This document shows, one piece after another, positions 42,946-50,414 of a stretch of 64,000 bases of DNA. Each line of letters opens with the position of its first letter. Position 1 is the stretch's first letter. The stretch lies in assembly GCF_042653765.1 (NCBI RefSeq), contig NZ_JBHSEZ010000004.1, forward strand, positions 310,001-374,000, read 5' to 3'. The stretch comes from Castellaniella denitrificans. Lineage in GTDB: Bacteria; Pseudomonadota; Gammaproteobacteria; Burkholderiales; Burkholderiaceae_B. The position numbers and the translations under genes were made by a program. The notes under the pieces were generated by a model that did no database searches, had not been told where the DNA came from, and worked only from the letters and a program-made list of their open reading frames with translations.

Positions 42946-43665
42946 CTAAATCCGATACGCCGTGGTGGTCATGACCTTGGACATCAGGCGCATGGCGCCC
43001 CGCACCGGGGCGGGCAGGGGCGCCGCGCCATGGTCCTCCGCGGTGGCGCGATGGCCGATCTCGTCGTCGCGCATCCGCGTGACGATCCGCCGCGAACGCC
43101 GGTCCCGGTCCGGCAAGGCGCGCAGGTGGCCGTCCAGGTGTTCCTCGACCTGGCGCTCGGTTTCGGCCATGAAGCCCAGGTTGTAGGGAATTCCGGCGCG
43201 GCTGGCCGCCAGCCCGAGGCCGAAGGACCCGGCGTACCACAGGGGATTCAGCAGGCTCGGGCGGCTGTGGAGTTCGTCCAGGCGCTGCCGGCACCAGGCC
43301 AGGTGATCGACCTCTTCCTCGGCCGCCCGCAGCAGCACGCGGCGGATGCCCTCGTCCCGGCACAGCAGCGCCTGACCCCGGTACAGGGCCTGGGCGCAGA
43401 TCTCGCCGACATGATTGACCCGCATCAGGCCGGCGGCGTGGCGGGACTCGGTGGCGGACAGCGCCGGATCGTCGGCGGCGGCCGGCCCCGCTGGATTGGC
43501 CCGCTCGTGGGAAACCGTGCCGTCCAGGACTCGCAGCGCGCGACCGGCCTCGGCCAGGATCGCGTCCAGCCGGCCGATCCGGCGCCGCCAGGCGGGGGCC
43601 GCGCCCCGCGCATCCGGCCCGGCCGCCGGATCCATGCCCTCCATCCCGTGCATCACCTGTTCCAT
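42946..43665 (-). CDS. coq7: 2-nonaprenyl-3-methyl-6-methoxy-1,4-benzoquinol hydroxylase (ubiquinone biosynthesis)
   Basis: This 239-residue di-iron hydroxylase adds the last ring hydroxyl in ubiquinone synthesis. The ferritin-like iron ligands are visible in LMRVNHVGEICAQALYRGQALL, RAAEEEVDHLAWCRQRLDEL, ETERQVEEHLDGHL and MRDDEIGHRATAEDHGA. The N-terminal 30 residues are variable and may be shorter in relatives. The start at 43665 has AAGGATTT upstream, 12 bases after the preceding membrane-protein gene. It is the last gene of the leftward respiratory operon, fitting supply of quinone to the oxidase chain. Confidence 0.93.
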   Translation of the reverse strand: MEQVMHGMEGMDPAAGPDARGAAPAWRRRIGRLDAILAEAGRALRVLDGTVSHERANPAGPAAADDPALSATESRHAAGLMRVNHVGEICAQALYRGQALLCRDEGIRRVLLRAAEEEVDHLAWCRQRLDELHSRPSLLNPLWYAGSFGLGLAASRAGIPYNLGFMAETERQVEEHLDGHLRALPDRDRRSRRIVTRMRDDEIGHRATAEDHGAAPLPAPVRGAMRLMSKVMTTTAYRI

Positions 43666-43677
43666 GAGAAATCCTTT

Positions 43678-44271
43678 TCAACGATTGAGGAAGCGCCAGA
43701 CCGGCTTGAGCTCGGCCAGCAGCCAGCACGACGGCAGGACGATGGCCAGGGCGATCAGGCCCCGGCCCGACCAGTCCTGGTCGTCCTGGAGGTAGGCGTT
43801 GCACAGGCGGATGGGCTGGTCCAGGTAGACCATGCCCACGATGGCGCTCATCCAGCAGAAATTGCCCAGGAAGAAGAGCTTGATGACCACGTTGGAGCGC
43901 CGCAGCGAAGCCCGCAGCACCCAGCCGCAGACCGGCAGGCCCAGGTATTTGAACGCCGCCACGCGCCAGTCCGTCAGGGCGTCGTCCAGCGCCTTGGGAA
44001 TCATCCACCCCGCCCCGACCAGGCTGACCAGCAGCAGGCCGGGAACGCCGTATTCATTATAGGACCAGGCCGGGCGCGGCCGCGCGGCGGCAACCGCCGG
44101 GCGGCCGGCGCGCCAGGCCTGCTCGGCGAACAGGCCCGCCAGCACCAGCAGAGGAATCTGGACCAGCATGTGCAGGCTCATCAGCGCCGTCAGCGGGGCG
44201 CGCAGCCCCACGGCCACACCCAGGCACGCCAGGGCGGCGATGAACCATGCGAGACGGCCCGGCGCGCTCAT
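43678..44271 (-). CDS. Hypothetical membrane protein, five or six helices
   Basis: I do not recognise this 197-residue protein. Hydrophobic segments lie at about 8-24, 27-47, 72-92, 105-122, 128-150 and 170-190. The central loop KLFFLGNFCWMSAIVGMVYLDQPIRLCNAYLQDDQDWSGRGL contains the most distinctive polar residues. Its place between SCO and coq7 suggests a role in oxidase assembly or quinone metabolism, but nothing in the sequence proves it. The first codons (MSAPGR) repeat a sequence found in the adjacent dispersed repeat at 44320-44342. Confidence 0.7.
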   Translation of the reverse strand: MSAPGRLAWFIAALACLGVAVGLRAPLTALMSLHMLVQIPLLVLAGLFAEQAWRAGRPAVAAARPRPAWSYNEYGVPGLLLVSLVGAGWMIPKALDDALTDWRVAAFKYLGLPVCGWVLRASLRRSNVVIKLFFLGNFCWMSAIVGMVYLDQPIRLCNAYLQDDQDWSGRGLIALAIVLPSCWLLAELKPVWRFLNR

Positions 44272-44282
44272 GGCGCCCCCTT

Positions 44283-44338
44283 GGCGCTACGCGCCGTCCC
44301 CCCAGGGGGGAATTCGCGCTTGGGGCGGCCCGGCGCGC
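44283..44338. repeat. Dispersed hairpin repeat, copy 1
   Basis: Three nested stems lie between SCO and the membrane-protein gene: GGCGC-TAC-GCGCC (44283-44295), CCCCCC-A-GGGGGG (44298-44310), and arms GCGC/GCGC around the core TTGGGGCGGCCCGGC (44320-44334). The core recurs at 58620 and 59582. The 67-base gap between the two genes is almost entirely this element. Confidence 0.65.
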
Positions 44339-44971
44339 TCATCGTGCCCCCTGGGTCGACGGCGCGGACAGCGACTCGGCGGCGGACAGCGCCAGGCCCG
44401 GGTCGTCCAGGTCGAAGACGCGCGCCAGGCGGCCGTCGGGCGTCACGACGTGGAAGGCGGCGTTGTGCTCGAACTCGCCCAAGGGCGCCGGCACGACCGT
44501 GATGCCGAACACGTCCAGCGCGGCATCGCGCTGCGCGGGCCGCGCGAAGGACAGGAATTGCCAGACGCCCGGATCTGCCCCCATGCGCACCGCGTAGCGG
44601 GCCAGGTCCGGCGCCCGGTCGCGGGGGTCGAAGCTGATGCTGATCAGCCGGACGCGGTCCCGCAGCCCGCGCGCTTCGATCGCCTGCTGCAGGCGCTCCG
44701 TCAGGGAACCCTGGGCCAGGCACAGCGCCAGGCAGCGCGTATAGAAGAAATTGACGATGGCGACGCGCCCGTCGCGGCGCAGATCCTGGTCCAGGCCCAG
44801 GACCCGGCCGTCCCCGGCCAGCACCTCGGCGGGAGGAATCGCCCTGGGATGCCGGGCCACGTCCTGGCGGCGCGCGGCCTCGGCCGTCAGAACGGTGAAG
44901 CCGCCGGTCAGGCCGTACAGCGCGCCCAGGCCGGCCGCCAGGGCCAGCGCCAGCGCAAGGATCCAGCGCAT
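44339..44971 (-). CDS. SCO1/SenC-family copper chaperone of cytochrome oxidase
   Basis: This 210-residue thioredoxin-fold protein is anchored by one N-terminal helix (WILALALALAAGLGALYGLTGG). It keeps the copper ligands: Cys80 and Cys84 in FFYTRCLALCLAQG (a CxxxC spacing, without the usual following proline) and a histidine in FEHNAAFHVV. LISISFDPRDRAPDLARYA is typical of the family. SCO proteins deliver copper to oxidase subunits or keep cysteines reduced. It lies 18 bases after the cytochrome c gene of the cbb3-like operon, so assembly of that oxidase is the likely job. Confidence 0.87.
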   Translation of the reverse strand: MRWILALALALAAGLGALYGLTGGFTVLTAEAARRQDVARHPRAIPPAEVLAGDGRVLGLDQDLRRDGRVAIVNFFYTRCLALCLAQGSLTERLQQAIEARGLRDRVRLISISFDPRDRAPDLARYAVRMGADPGVWQFLSFARPAQRDAALDVFGITVVPAPLGEFEHNAAFHVVTPDGRLARVFDLDDPGLALSAAESLSAPSTQGAR

Positions 44972-44989
44972 GCCGCCGGCCCCGCGAGG

Positions 44990-45571
44990 CTACTTGCCCA
45001 GCAGGGGACGCAGGTCCTCGTCGCCCTTCCAGGGACCCTGCTGGCCCTTGGTTTCCTCGCGGACCCGGGCGACCGTCTTGGCGTCCGTCGCCGAGGCGGC
45101 GTTGCCGAAGCTGGAGCGCACGTGGGTCACCAGCGCGGCCACTTCCTCGTCGGAGAACTTGGAGAAGTTCGGCATTTCGCCGTTGTACTTGGCGCCTTCG
45201 ACCGTCAGCGGACCATGGATGCCGTGCAGCAGGATGCGGATCATGACGCCCGGGTCCGACGCGTCCACCCATTCGGACTTGGACAGCGGCGGGAACACGC
45301 CCGGCACCCCGGCGCCGCTGGCCTGGTGACAGGCCACACAGTTGGCCGTGTAGAGCTGGCCGCCGTCAGCCGTCGCCGGCACGGCGAAGTCGGCCGCGAC
45401 GCGATCGTCGCCCACGGACGCGGGCATCGGATTGAAGCTGGTATACAGGTGATACACCGCCCACAGCAGCAACAGGCCGATGACCGTCAGGACGATCTTG
45501 GGAACCGGGCGGCTGCCCTCGTGGGGTTCGGGCTGCTCGCGGCTCTGCTGGTTGAATCGGGGATCGCTCAT
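44990..45571 (-). CDS. Membrane-anchored monoheme cytochrome c, CcoP-like
   Basis: The 193-residue protein has a cytoplasmic N-terminal segment, one membrane helix (about 25-45, IVLTVIGLLLLWAVYHLY) and a periplasmic cytochrome c domain. The heme site is Cys78-Cys81-His82 (CVACH), and the probable axial methionine lies in GEMPNFSKFSDEEVAALVTHV. It occupies the CcoP position of a cbb3 operon and overlaps ccoO by four bases (ATGA). It has only one heme site, whereas canonical CcoP has two. It probably passes electrons to CcoO. Confidence 0.85.
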   Translation of the reverse strand: MSDPRFNQQSREQPEPHEGSRPVPKIVLTVIGLLLLWAVYHLYTSFNPMPASVGDDRVAADFAVPATADGGQLYTANCVACHQASGAGVPGVFPPLSKSEWVDASDPGVMIRILLHGIHGPLTVEGAKYNGEMPNFSKFSDEEVAALVTHVRSSFGNAASATDAKTVARVREETKGQQGPWKGDEDLRPLLGK

Positions 45572-46197
45572 TGCTTGGCTCCTTCGGCGCCGGCCTGCTT
45601 GGGCAGTTCCGGCAGCTGCGCGCCGGGCTTGACCGGGTAGGTGTGATCCAGGCCGATCAGGTAGGCCACCAGATCCAGGGCTTCCGGCGTGGCGACCACG
45701 ACCTTGCCAGGAGGGGCGAAGCTGGGCGGCAGGTTCACGACCTTGTCGCCGGCCTCGGCCTGGTCCTTGAGCTTGAACAGGAAGGGGAAGGACGGCATGT
45801 TGCTGCCCGGCGTATAGGCGCGCGGCTCGTACAGGTGGCCCAGGTTCCAGTCCACGCTGGGCTGGCGGGCGCCGATGTTGAACAGGTCCGGCCCGGTACG
45901 CATGGTGCCCAGCAGGTGCGGATGGTCATAGTAGTAGTCGCCCGCGACCGGCGCGCGGCCCCAGCCGCGCTGGAAGTCCGGCGCCTGGGACTGGCTGCGC
46001 GGCTGCTGCGAATGGCAGTAGACGCAACCCATCTCGATATAGACCTGGCGCCCGCGCAGCTGCTGTTCCGTGTAGGGCTTCAGGCCTTCGGAGGGCTGCA
46101 CGTCGGACAGCTGCATGTAGGGCAGCACCACCAGGGTGGCGGTGGCCAGCGCGAGGGTCACCATCGCGCCGCTGAGGAGTTTGTATTCGCTTTCCAT
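45568..46197 (-). CDS. ccoO: cbb3-type cytochrome oxidase subunit II (CcoO)
   Basis: This 209-residue membrane-anchored monoheme cytochrome c has an N-terminal helix, then GRQVYIEMGCVYCHSQQPRSQ with heme ligands Cys58, Cys61 and His62. GRAPVAGDYYYDHPHLLGTMRTGPDLFNIG and NMPSFPFLF (axial methionine region), highly typical of CcoO, follow. It carries electrons from the CcoP-like subunit to CcoN. It begins two bases after the ccoN stop and overlaps the next gene. Confidence 0.94.
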   Translation of the reverse strand: MESEYKLLSGAMVTLALATATLVVLPYMQLSDVQPSEGLKPYTEQQLRGRQVYIEMGCVYCHSQQPRSQSQAPDFQRGWGRAPVAGDYYYDHPHLLGTMRTGPDLFNIGARQPSVDWNLGHLYEPRAYTPGSNMPSFPFLFKLKDQAEAGDKVVNLPPSFAPPGKVVVATPEALDLVAYLIGLDHTYPVKPGAQLPELPKQAGAEGAKQ

Positions 46198-46199
46198 GA

Positions 46200-47873
46200 T
46201 CAGGCACCTGCGATCGCCTGATGCTCAGGCAAGGATTTACGGTTGTGCAACAGGGCGGGGCCCACGCGGCTCGTGCCGTAGCGCAGGGCCATCAGCACGA
46301 AGTGCGCGGCGAACACCAGATGGCCCAGGGTCATCATGGCGCCGCCCAGCGTGCGGCCTTCGAGATAGGGCATCGTGACCCGCACGGAATCCATGAAGGG
46401 CTTGGTCGCGTCCAGCATCGCCAGGCCCTGCAGCCAGCCGCCGATGGACAGGCTGACGAAATAGATGCCGATGCCCAGCGTCACCAGCCAGAAATGCACG
46501 ATGATGAGCTTCGGGTGCGGCCATTCCCAGGACATGACGCGCGGCATCACGAAATAGATGGCGCCGAACATCACGATCGAGAAGAAGGCGTACAGTCCCA
46601 GGTGGGCGTGGGCCACGGTGAAGTGGGTGAAGTGCGCCACCGTGCTGACGCTGCGCAGGGCCTCGAAAGAGCCCTCGAAGGAGCTGAGGGTGTACATCAT
46701 GGCGCCCAGCACGATGAAGCGCAGCGTGGGCGAGTAGTACATGGTCTTGAAGTGGCCGCGCATCGTCAGGTGCTGGTTCACCGAGAAGGCCAGCACCGGA
46801 ATGATCATCATCATGGACTGGACGATCGACAGCGTGATCAGCCAGTGCGGCACCGGGCCGCCGACCAGGTGGTGGCCGCCGACCTGGCCGTAGAAGAAGG
46901 CCAGCGCCCAGAAGCCGATCAGCGACAGGTTGTAGGACTGGATCGGGCGGCCGATGATCTTCGGCAGGAAGTAGTACACCGAGGCCAGGGCGATCGGGGT
47001 GTAGTACAGGCCCAGCACGTTGTGGCCGAACCACCAGTTCATGGTGGCCTGCTCCACGCCGAAGTGCACGCCGGGCACCTTGCCCACCAGGTACAGTACC
47101 GGGAACCAGAACAGCGCCGCGCCCATGTACCAGATCGACACGTACAGGTGCTCGACCTTGCGGTTGCGCAGGGTGAACACCAGCGGCAGCGCGATCAGGG
47201 CGCCGCCCAGCACCAGCAGGATGCTGATCTGCCAGGGGATTTCCAGCCACTCCAGGCCGTCGTTGATGCCCACGGCGATGCTGCCCAGGCCGGCGATCAG
47301 GCCAGCGTTCCAGAGCATGCAGCCCAGCAGGGCGAAGCGTCCGCCGTACAGGCGCGTCTTCAGCAGGCGCGGCAGCATCCAGATCGCCACGCCGAAGGCC
47401 GCCATCGGACACCAGCCGTAGGCCACCATGTTCAGGTGCAGCGTGCGCGTGCGGCCGAAGGTGAGCCAGGCATATTCCGTCAGGAATTCGGGATTGTGCA
47501 GCTTGATCGAGCTGATCAGGCCGAAGGTCGAGGCCAGCACCAGCCAGACGATGGCACAGCACAGGAAGGTGAAGGTGACGTAGGCGGTCGACTGGTCCGC
47601 CTCGAGGCGGGCGGCGAGTTCCTGCTTCAGTTCGCCGGCCAGGGACGGATCCACGACGGCCTTGCCGCCCTCGGTGACGATCTTCTGCAGTCCGGCGCGC
47701 TGCTCCGGGGTGGCGGAAGGATCCTCGACGTGGCCGATTTCACCGGTCGAGAAGATCACCCCCGCGGCTTCGGGATTGTCGTCGAACATGTTCCGCCTGA
47801 GGGACCAGATGAAAACACCCAGTCCTGTGACGGATAATATGAAGGTCAGGAGTAATACGGTGATGGTATCCAC
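46200..47873 (-). CDS. ccoN: cbb3-type cytochrome oxidase subunit I with CcoS-like N-terminal segment
   Basis: This roughly 557-residue heme-copper oxidase core has about 12 helices in the catalytic part (from residue 85). They contain RTRTLHLNMVAYGW (low-spin heme histidine), WWFGHNVLGLYYTPIALASVYYFLP (CuB histidine and cross-linked tyrosine region), VGGHHLVGGPVPHW (CuB histidine pair) and HFTVAHAHLGLYAFFS (heme histidines). Residues 1-50 (TVLLLTFILSVTGLGVFIW, SLRRNMFDDNPEAAGVIF) resemble CcoS, the small assembly protein normally encoded separately. The preferred start is GTG 47873 with GGAAG upstream; a TTG lies seven codons earlier. It leads the leftward respiratory operon. Confidence 0.92.
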   Translation of the reverse strand: MDTITVLLLTFILSVTGLGVFIWSLRRNMFDDNPEAAGVIFSTGEIGHVEDPSATPEQRAGLQKIVTEGGKAVVDPSLAGELKQELAARLEADQSTAYVTFTFLCCAIVWLVLASTFGLISSIKLHNPEFLTEYAWLTFGRTRTLHLNMVAYGWCPMAAFGVAIWMLPRLLKTRLYGGRFALLGCMLWNAGLIAGLGSIAVGINDGLEWLEIPWQISILLVLGGALIALPLVFTLRNRKVEHLYVSIWYMGAALFWFPVLYLVGKVPGVHFGVEQATMNWWFGHNVLGLYYTPIALASVYYFLPKIIGRPIQSYNLSLIGFWALAFFYGQVGGHHLVGGPVPHWLITLSIVQSMMMIIPVLAFSVNQHLTMRGHFKTMYYSPTLRFIVLGAMMYTLSSFEGSFEALRSVSTVAHFTHFTVAHAHLGLYAFFSIVMFGAIYFVMPRVMSWEWPHPKLIIVHFWLVTLGIGIYFVSLSIGGWLQGLAMLDATKPFMDSVRVTMPYLEGRTLGGAMMTLGHLVFAAHFVLMALRYGTSRVGPALLHNRKSLPEHQAIAGA

Positions 47874-47935
47874 GGCGCTTCCGATGCAAGACAAGAGACG
47901 CGCAGAGCCTGGAAATCCGGCCCTGGCAGCCCGCT

Positions 47936-47968
47936 ATTGTAGACTTAGATTTGATCTATGATAAATCT
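47936..47968 (-). promoter_or_regulatory. Promoter region of ccoN with an imperfect palindrome
   Basis: Read leftward, an imperfect 20-bp palindrome (47968-47949; arms GATTT/AAATC, then ATC/GAT) lies six bases upstream of a TACAAT -10-like hexamer (47941-47936). It contains one good FNR/Anr half-site (ATCAA on the minus strand), but the other half matches poorly. The spacing would place it over the -35 region. Oxygen control is plausible for a cbb3 oxidase but is not shown. Confidence 0.35.
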
Positions 47969-48100
47969 ACGCCAGAATATCAAGCCTGAATTACCCTAAT
48001 CGTGATACGGGCATCAGGCGGGTCTCCGGCACCGGCGACCCGCGCTCCCGCCACCCGGCAACCGCCGTTTTTCCCAGGCCACTCACAGGAAAGATTCACC

Positions 48101-48523
48101 ATGGAATGCACCATCGACTGGCAAGGCCCCGAAGGCATGCTGTTCATTTCCCGCACCGGCAGCGGCCACGTCCTGGCCATGGATGGTGCCCCCGACGGCG
48201 GCGGGCGCAACCTGGCCCCCCGGCCGATGGAAACCGTGCTGACCGGGGCCGGCGGCTGCGCCGCCTACGACGTGGTGCTGATCCTGAAGCGCGGCCGCCA
48301 TGCCGTGACGGGCTGCCAGGTTGCCCTGACGGCCGAGCGCGCCGACACCGAGCCGAAGGTCTTCACGAAGATCCACTATGCGTTCCGGGTCACGGGCCGC
48401 GACCTGCCCGCCGCCGCCGTGGAGCGCGCGGTGGAGCTGTCGCACACGAAATACTGCTCGGCCATCGCCATGCTGGAAAAGACGGCCGAGATCACGCACT
48501 CGATCGAGATCGTCGCGGCCTGA
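48101..48523 (+). CDS. OsmC-family protein
   Basis: This 140-residue protein has the OsmC/Ohr fold pattern. The first conserved cysteine lies in ETVLTGAGGCAAYDVVLILKRGRH, and the second in ELSHTKYCSAIAMLEKTAEI. It is closer to the YhfA branch than to organic-hydroperoxide reductase Ohr. A thiol-dependent peroxidase or stress role is possible but unproven. The start has AGGAAAG about 8 bases upstream. It is divergent from ccoN and convergent with thyA. Confidence 0.85.
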   Translation: MECTIDWQGPEGMLFISRTGSGHVLAMDGAPDGGGRNLAPRPMETVLTGAGGCAAYDVVLILKRGRHAVTGCQVALTAERADTEPKVFTKIHYAFRVTGRDLPAAAVERAVELSHTKYCSAIAMLEKTAEITHSIEIVAA

Positions 48524-48536
48524 GGGCCCGCCGGCC

Positions 48537-48608
48537 GTAGCGCGAGCGCGCCCGAAGGCGCCGGCCGCGGCGCGGGGCCGGGCGCCGCGCGGGAACGCCC
48601 CGCGCTAC
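48537..48608. terminator. Long GC-rich inverted repeat between convergent OsmC-like gene and thyA
   Basis: GTAGCGCG (48537-48544) and CGCGCTAC (48601-48608) are perfect complements bounding a 72-base, extremely GC-rich segment that itself contains GGCGCC-type palindromes. The right arm includes the thyA stop codon. It may reduce read-through in both directions; it lacks a T-run. Confidence 0.4.
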
Positions 48609-49576
48609 ACCGCCATCGGCGCCGTCAACGGCGGATGATGGCGGTAGTCCTCCAGCGAGAAATCCCCCGGCTCCAGGCGTTCCAGCCATTCGGGTTCGTA
48701 GCGGCCGGTGTCCGCGTAGGCCGGGATGCGGTCCGACAGGCGCAGCCGGGGCGCGGGCAGCGGATCGCGGTTGAGCTGCTCGCGCAGCATGTCCACGTGC
48801 GTCTCGTAGATGTGCGCGTCGCCGATGAAATACGTGAACCAGCGCGGCTCGTAGCCCGTCAGGCGGGCCACCAGGTGCGTCAGGGCCGCGCCTTCGGCCA
48901 GGTTGAACGGCGTGCCCAGCCCGACGTCGTTGCTGCGGATGTACAGGCACAGCGACAGTTCGCGCGTCGCCGGATTCGCCAGGAACTGGTACAGCAGGTG
49001 GCAGGGCGGCAGGGCCATTTCCTCGAGCTGGGCCCAGTTCCAGCCATGGAACAGGATGCGCCGGCTGCCCGGATCGCGGATCAGCGTATCCAGGCAGGCG
49101 CGCAGCTGGTCCACGGCCTTGTAGAGCAGCACGTGCGGCCGCCCCTGGTCCAGGATCGGGCCGACGACGCGGTAGCCCTGCCCCCGCGCGGCCTCGATGC
49201 GCGCGGCGGCGTCGGCCGGCAGCAGCTTGTAGGCCGGCCACCCGCGCCACTGCACGCCATAGACCGGCCCCAGGTCGTCGGGGCCGTCGCGCCAGGGGCT
49301 GTCCAGCCAGGCGCGGTTCTCGTTGGCGTTCTGGTCCCAGACCCGGCAGCCCAGCGCACGGAAGTCCGCCGCGCTGTCGGCCGCCCGCAGGAAGCCGACC
49401 AGTTCGCCCATGGCCGACTTGAAGGCCAGGCGCTTGGTGGTGACGGCGGGAAAGCCCTGGCGCAGGTCGAAGCGCAGGCAGGCGCCCGGCAGACTGAGCG
49501 TGCGCACGCCGGTGCGGTTGTCCTGCCAGGCGCCCTGTTCGAAGATCGAGCGGACCAGGTCCAGGTAAGCCTTCAT
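48605..49576 (-). CDS. thyA: Thymidylate synthase
   Basis: The 323-residue enzyme methylates dUMP to dTMP using methylenetetrahydrofolate. Hallmarks: RTGVRTLSLPGACLRFDL, FPAVTTKRLAFKSAMGEL, DLGPVYGVQWRGW, catalytic Cys192 in LPPCHLLYQF, LYIRSNDVGLGTPFNLAEGAALTHLVA and TYFIGDAHIYETHVD. It is about 60 residues longer than E. coli ThyA (264). The extra residues sit between the WRGW motif and the dimer region, as in some other ThyA proteins. The start overlaps the upstream CitE-like gene by four bases (ATGA). Confidence 0.94.
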   Translation of the reverse strand: MKAYLDLVRSIFEQGAWQDNRTGVRTLSLPGACLRFDLRQGFPAVTTKRLAFKSAMGELVGFLRAADSAADFRALGCRVWDQNANENRAWLDSPWRDGPDDLGPVYGVQWRGWPAYKLLPADAAARIEAARGQGYRVVGPILDQGRPHVLLYKAVDQLRACLDTLIRDPGSRRILFHGWNWAQLEEMALPPCHLLYQFLANPATRELSLCLYIRSNDVGLGTPFNLAEGAALTHLVARLTGYEPRWFTYFIGDAHIYETHVDMLREQLNRDPLPAPRLRLSDRIPAYADTGRYEPEWLERLEPGDFSLEDYRHHPPLTAPMAV

Positions 49577-50391
49577 GCGGATTGTTCCAGGATGCGCCGG
49601 GCCCGTTCGATCAGGGGCAGGTCGACCATGCGGCCGTCCAGGCGGAAGGCGTATTCGCCGGTCGAATCGGCATGGTCCACCACCCGGCGCGCCCAGTCGA
49701 TTTCCTCGGGCAGCGGCCGGTAGACGCGGTGCGCCGCCGGGATCTGCGCCGGATGGATGCACAGCATCCCGCCAAAGCCCATGTCCCGCGCGAACACGGC
49801 CGAGCGTTCCAGGGCGTCGAGGTCGGTGAAGTCCGGGTGGACGCAGTCCAGGGGCGCTCCCAGCCCGTGCATGCGGCTGGCCGTGAGGATCCGGAAACGG
49901 ATCTGGTCCAGCACGAAGCGGGCCGCGTCGGTGCCCGGCCGGGTGCCGAATTCCACCATCAGGTCCAGGATGCCGAAGGACAGTCGCGCCACCCCGTGGG
50001 CCTCGGCGATACGGTCCAGCGCCTGGAGCCCCGCGGCGGATTCGATCACCGGGATCAGGGGCTTGCCGGCGCCGGACACGCTGTAGACGTGATCGGGCGC
50101 CTGGGCCTTGGGCAGGACGATGCCGGCGACCGACGGCAGCGACCGGCACAGGGCCAGGTCGTCCTCGAACCAGGGGGTGGTGCCGTCGTTGATGCGCACC
50201 CACAGGCGGTCCCCGGGATGCGCCGCCGCGTGGCGCGCCAGCGCGTCGCGCGCACCGGCCTTGGCCTCGGGCGCGACGGAGTCCTCCAGGTCGACGATCA
50301 CGGCGTCCGCGCCGCTGGCGACCGCCTTGGGTATGCGTTCCGGCCGGCTGGCCGGCACGAACAGCGCCGAACGCATCGATGTGTCATGCAT
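49573..50391 (-). CDS. CitE-like CoA-ester lyase (HpcH/HpaI aldolase superfamily)
   Basis: The 272-residue protein has RSALFVPASRPERIPKAVASGADAVIVDLEDSVAPEAKAGARD, IVLPKAQAPDHVYSV, PVIESAAGLQALDRIAEAHGV and GGMLCIHPAQIPAAHRVYRP, all features of the citrate-lyase-beta/malyl-CoA-lyase fold with metal-binding Glu and Asp. No citrate lyase alpha or gamma subunit is nearby, so it probably cleaves a CoA ester such as a malyl- or citramalyl-type compound. ATG 50391 has GGGGGATT upstream. It lies 23 bases after fumarase and overlaps thyA. Confidence 0.85.
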   Translation of the reverse strand: MHDTSMRSALFVPASRPERIPKAVASGADAVIVDLEDSVAPEAKAGARDALARHAAAHPGDRLWVRINDGTTPWFEDDLALCRSLPSVAGIVLPKAQAPDHVYSVSGAGKPLIPVIESAAGLQALDRIAEAHGVARLSFGILDLMVEFGTRPGTDAARFVLDQIRFRILTASRMHGLGAPLDCVHPDFTDLDALERSAVFARDMGFGGMLCIHPAQIPAAHRVYRPLPEEIDWARRVVDHADSTGEYAFRLDGRMVDLPLIERARRILEQSA

Positions 50392-50414
50392 GGAAATCCC
50401 CCTGTGAGTACTGT

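Noticed and set aside
44268..44345. Direct repeat ATGAGCGCGCCGGGCCG flanking repeat copy 1 as an insertion target duplication
   Set aside because: Part of the repeated word belongs to the constant core of the element, so the match may come from the element itself and not from target duplication.
47949..47968. FNR/Anr box upstream of ccoN
   Set aside because: Only one half-site matches the consensus and the position relative to the -10 element is wrong for activation, so it is reported only as an imperfect palindrome.
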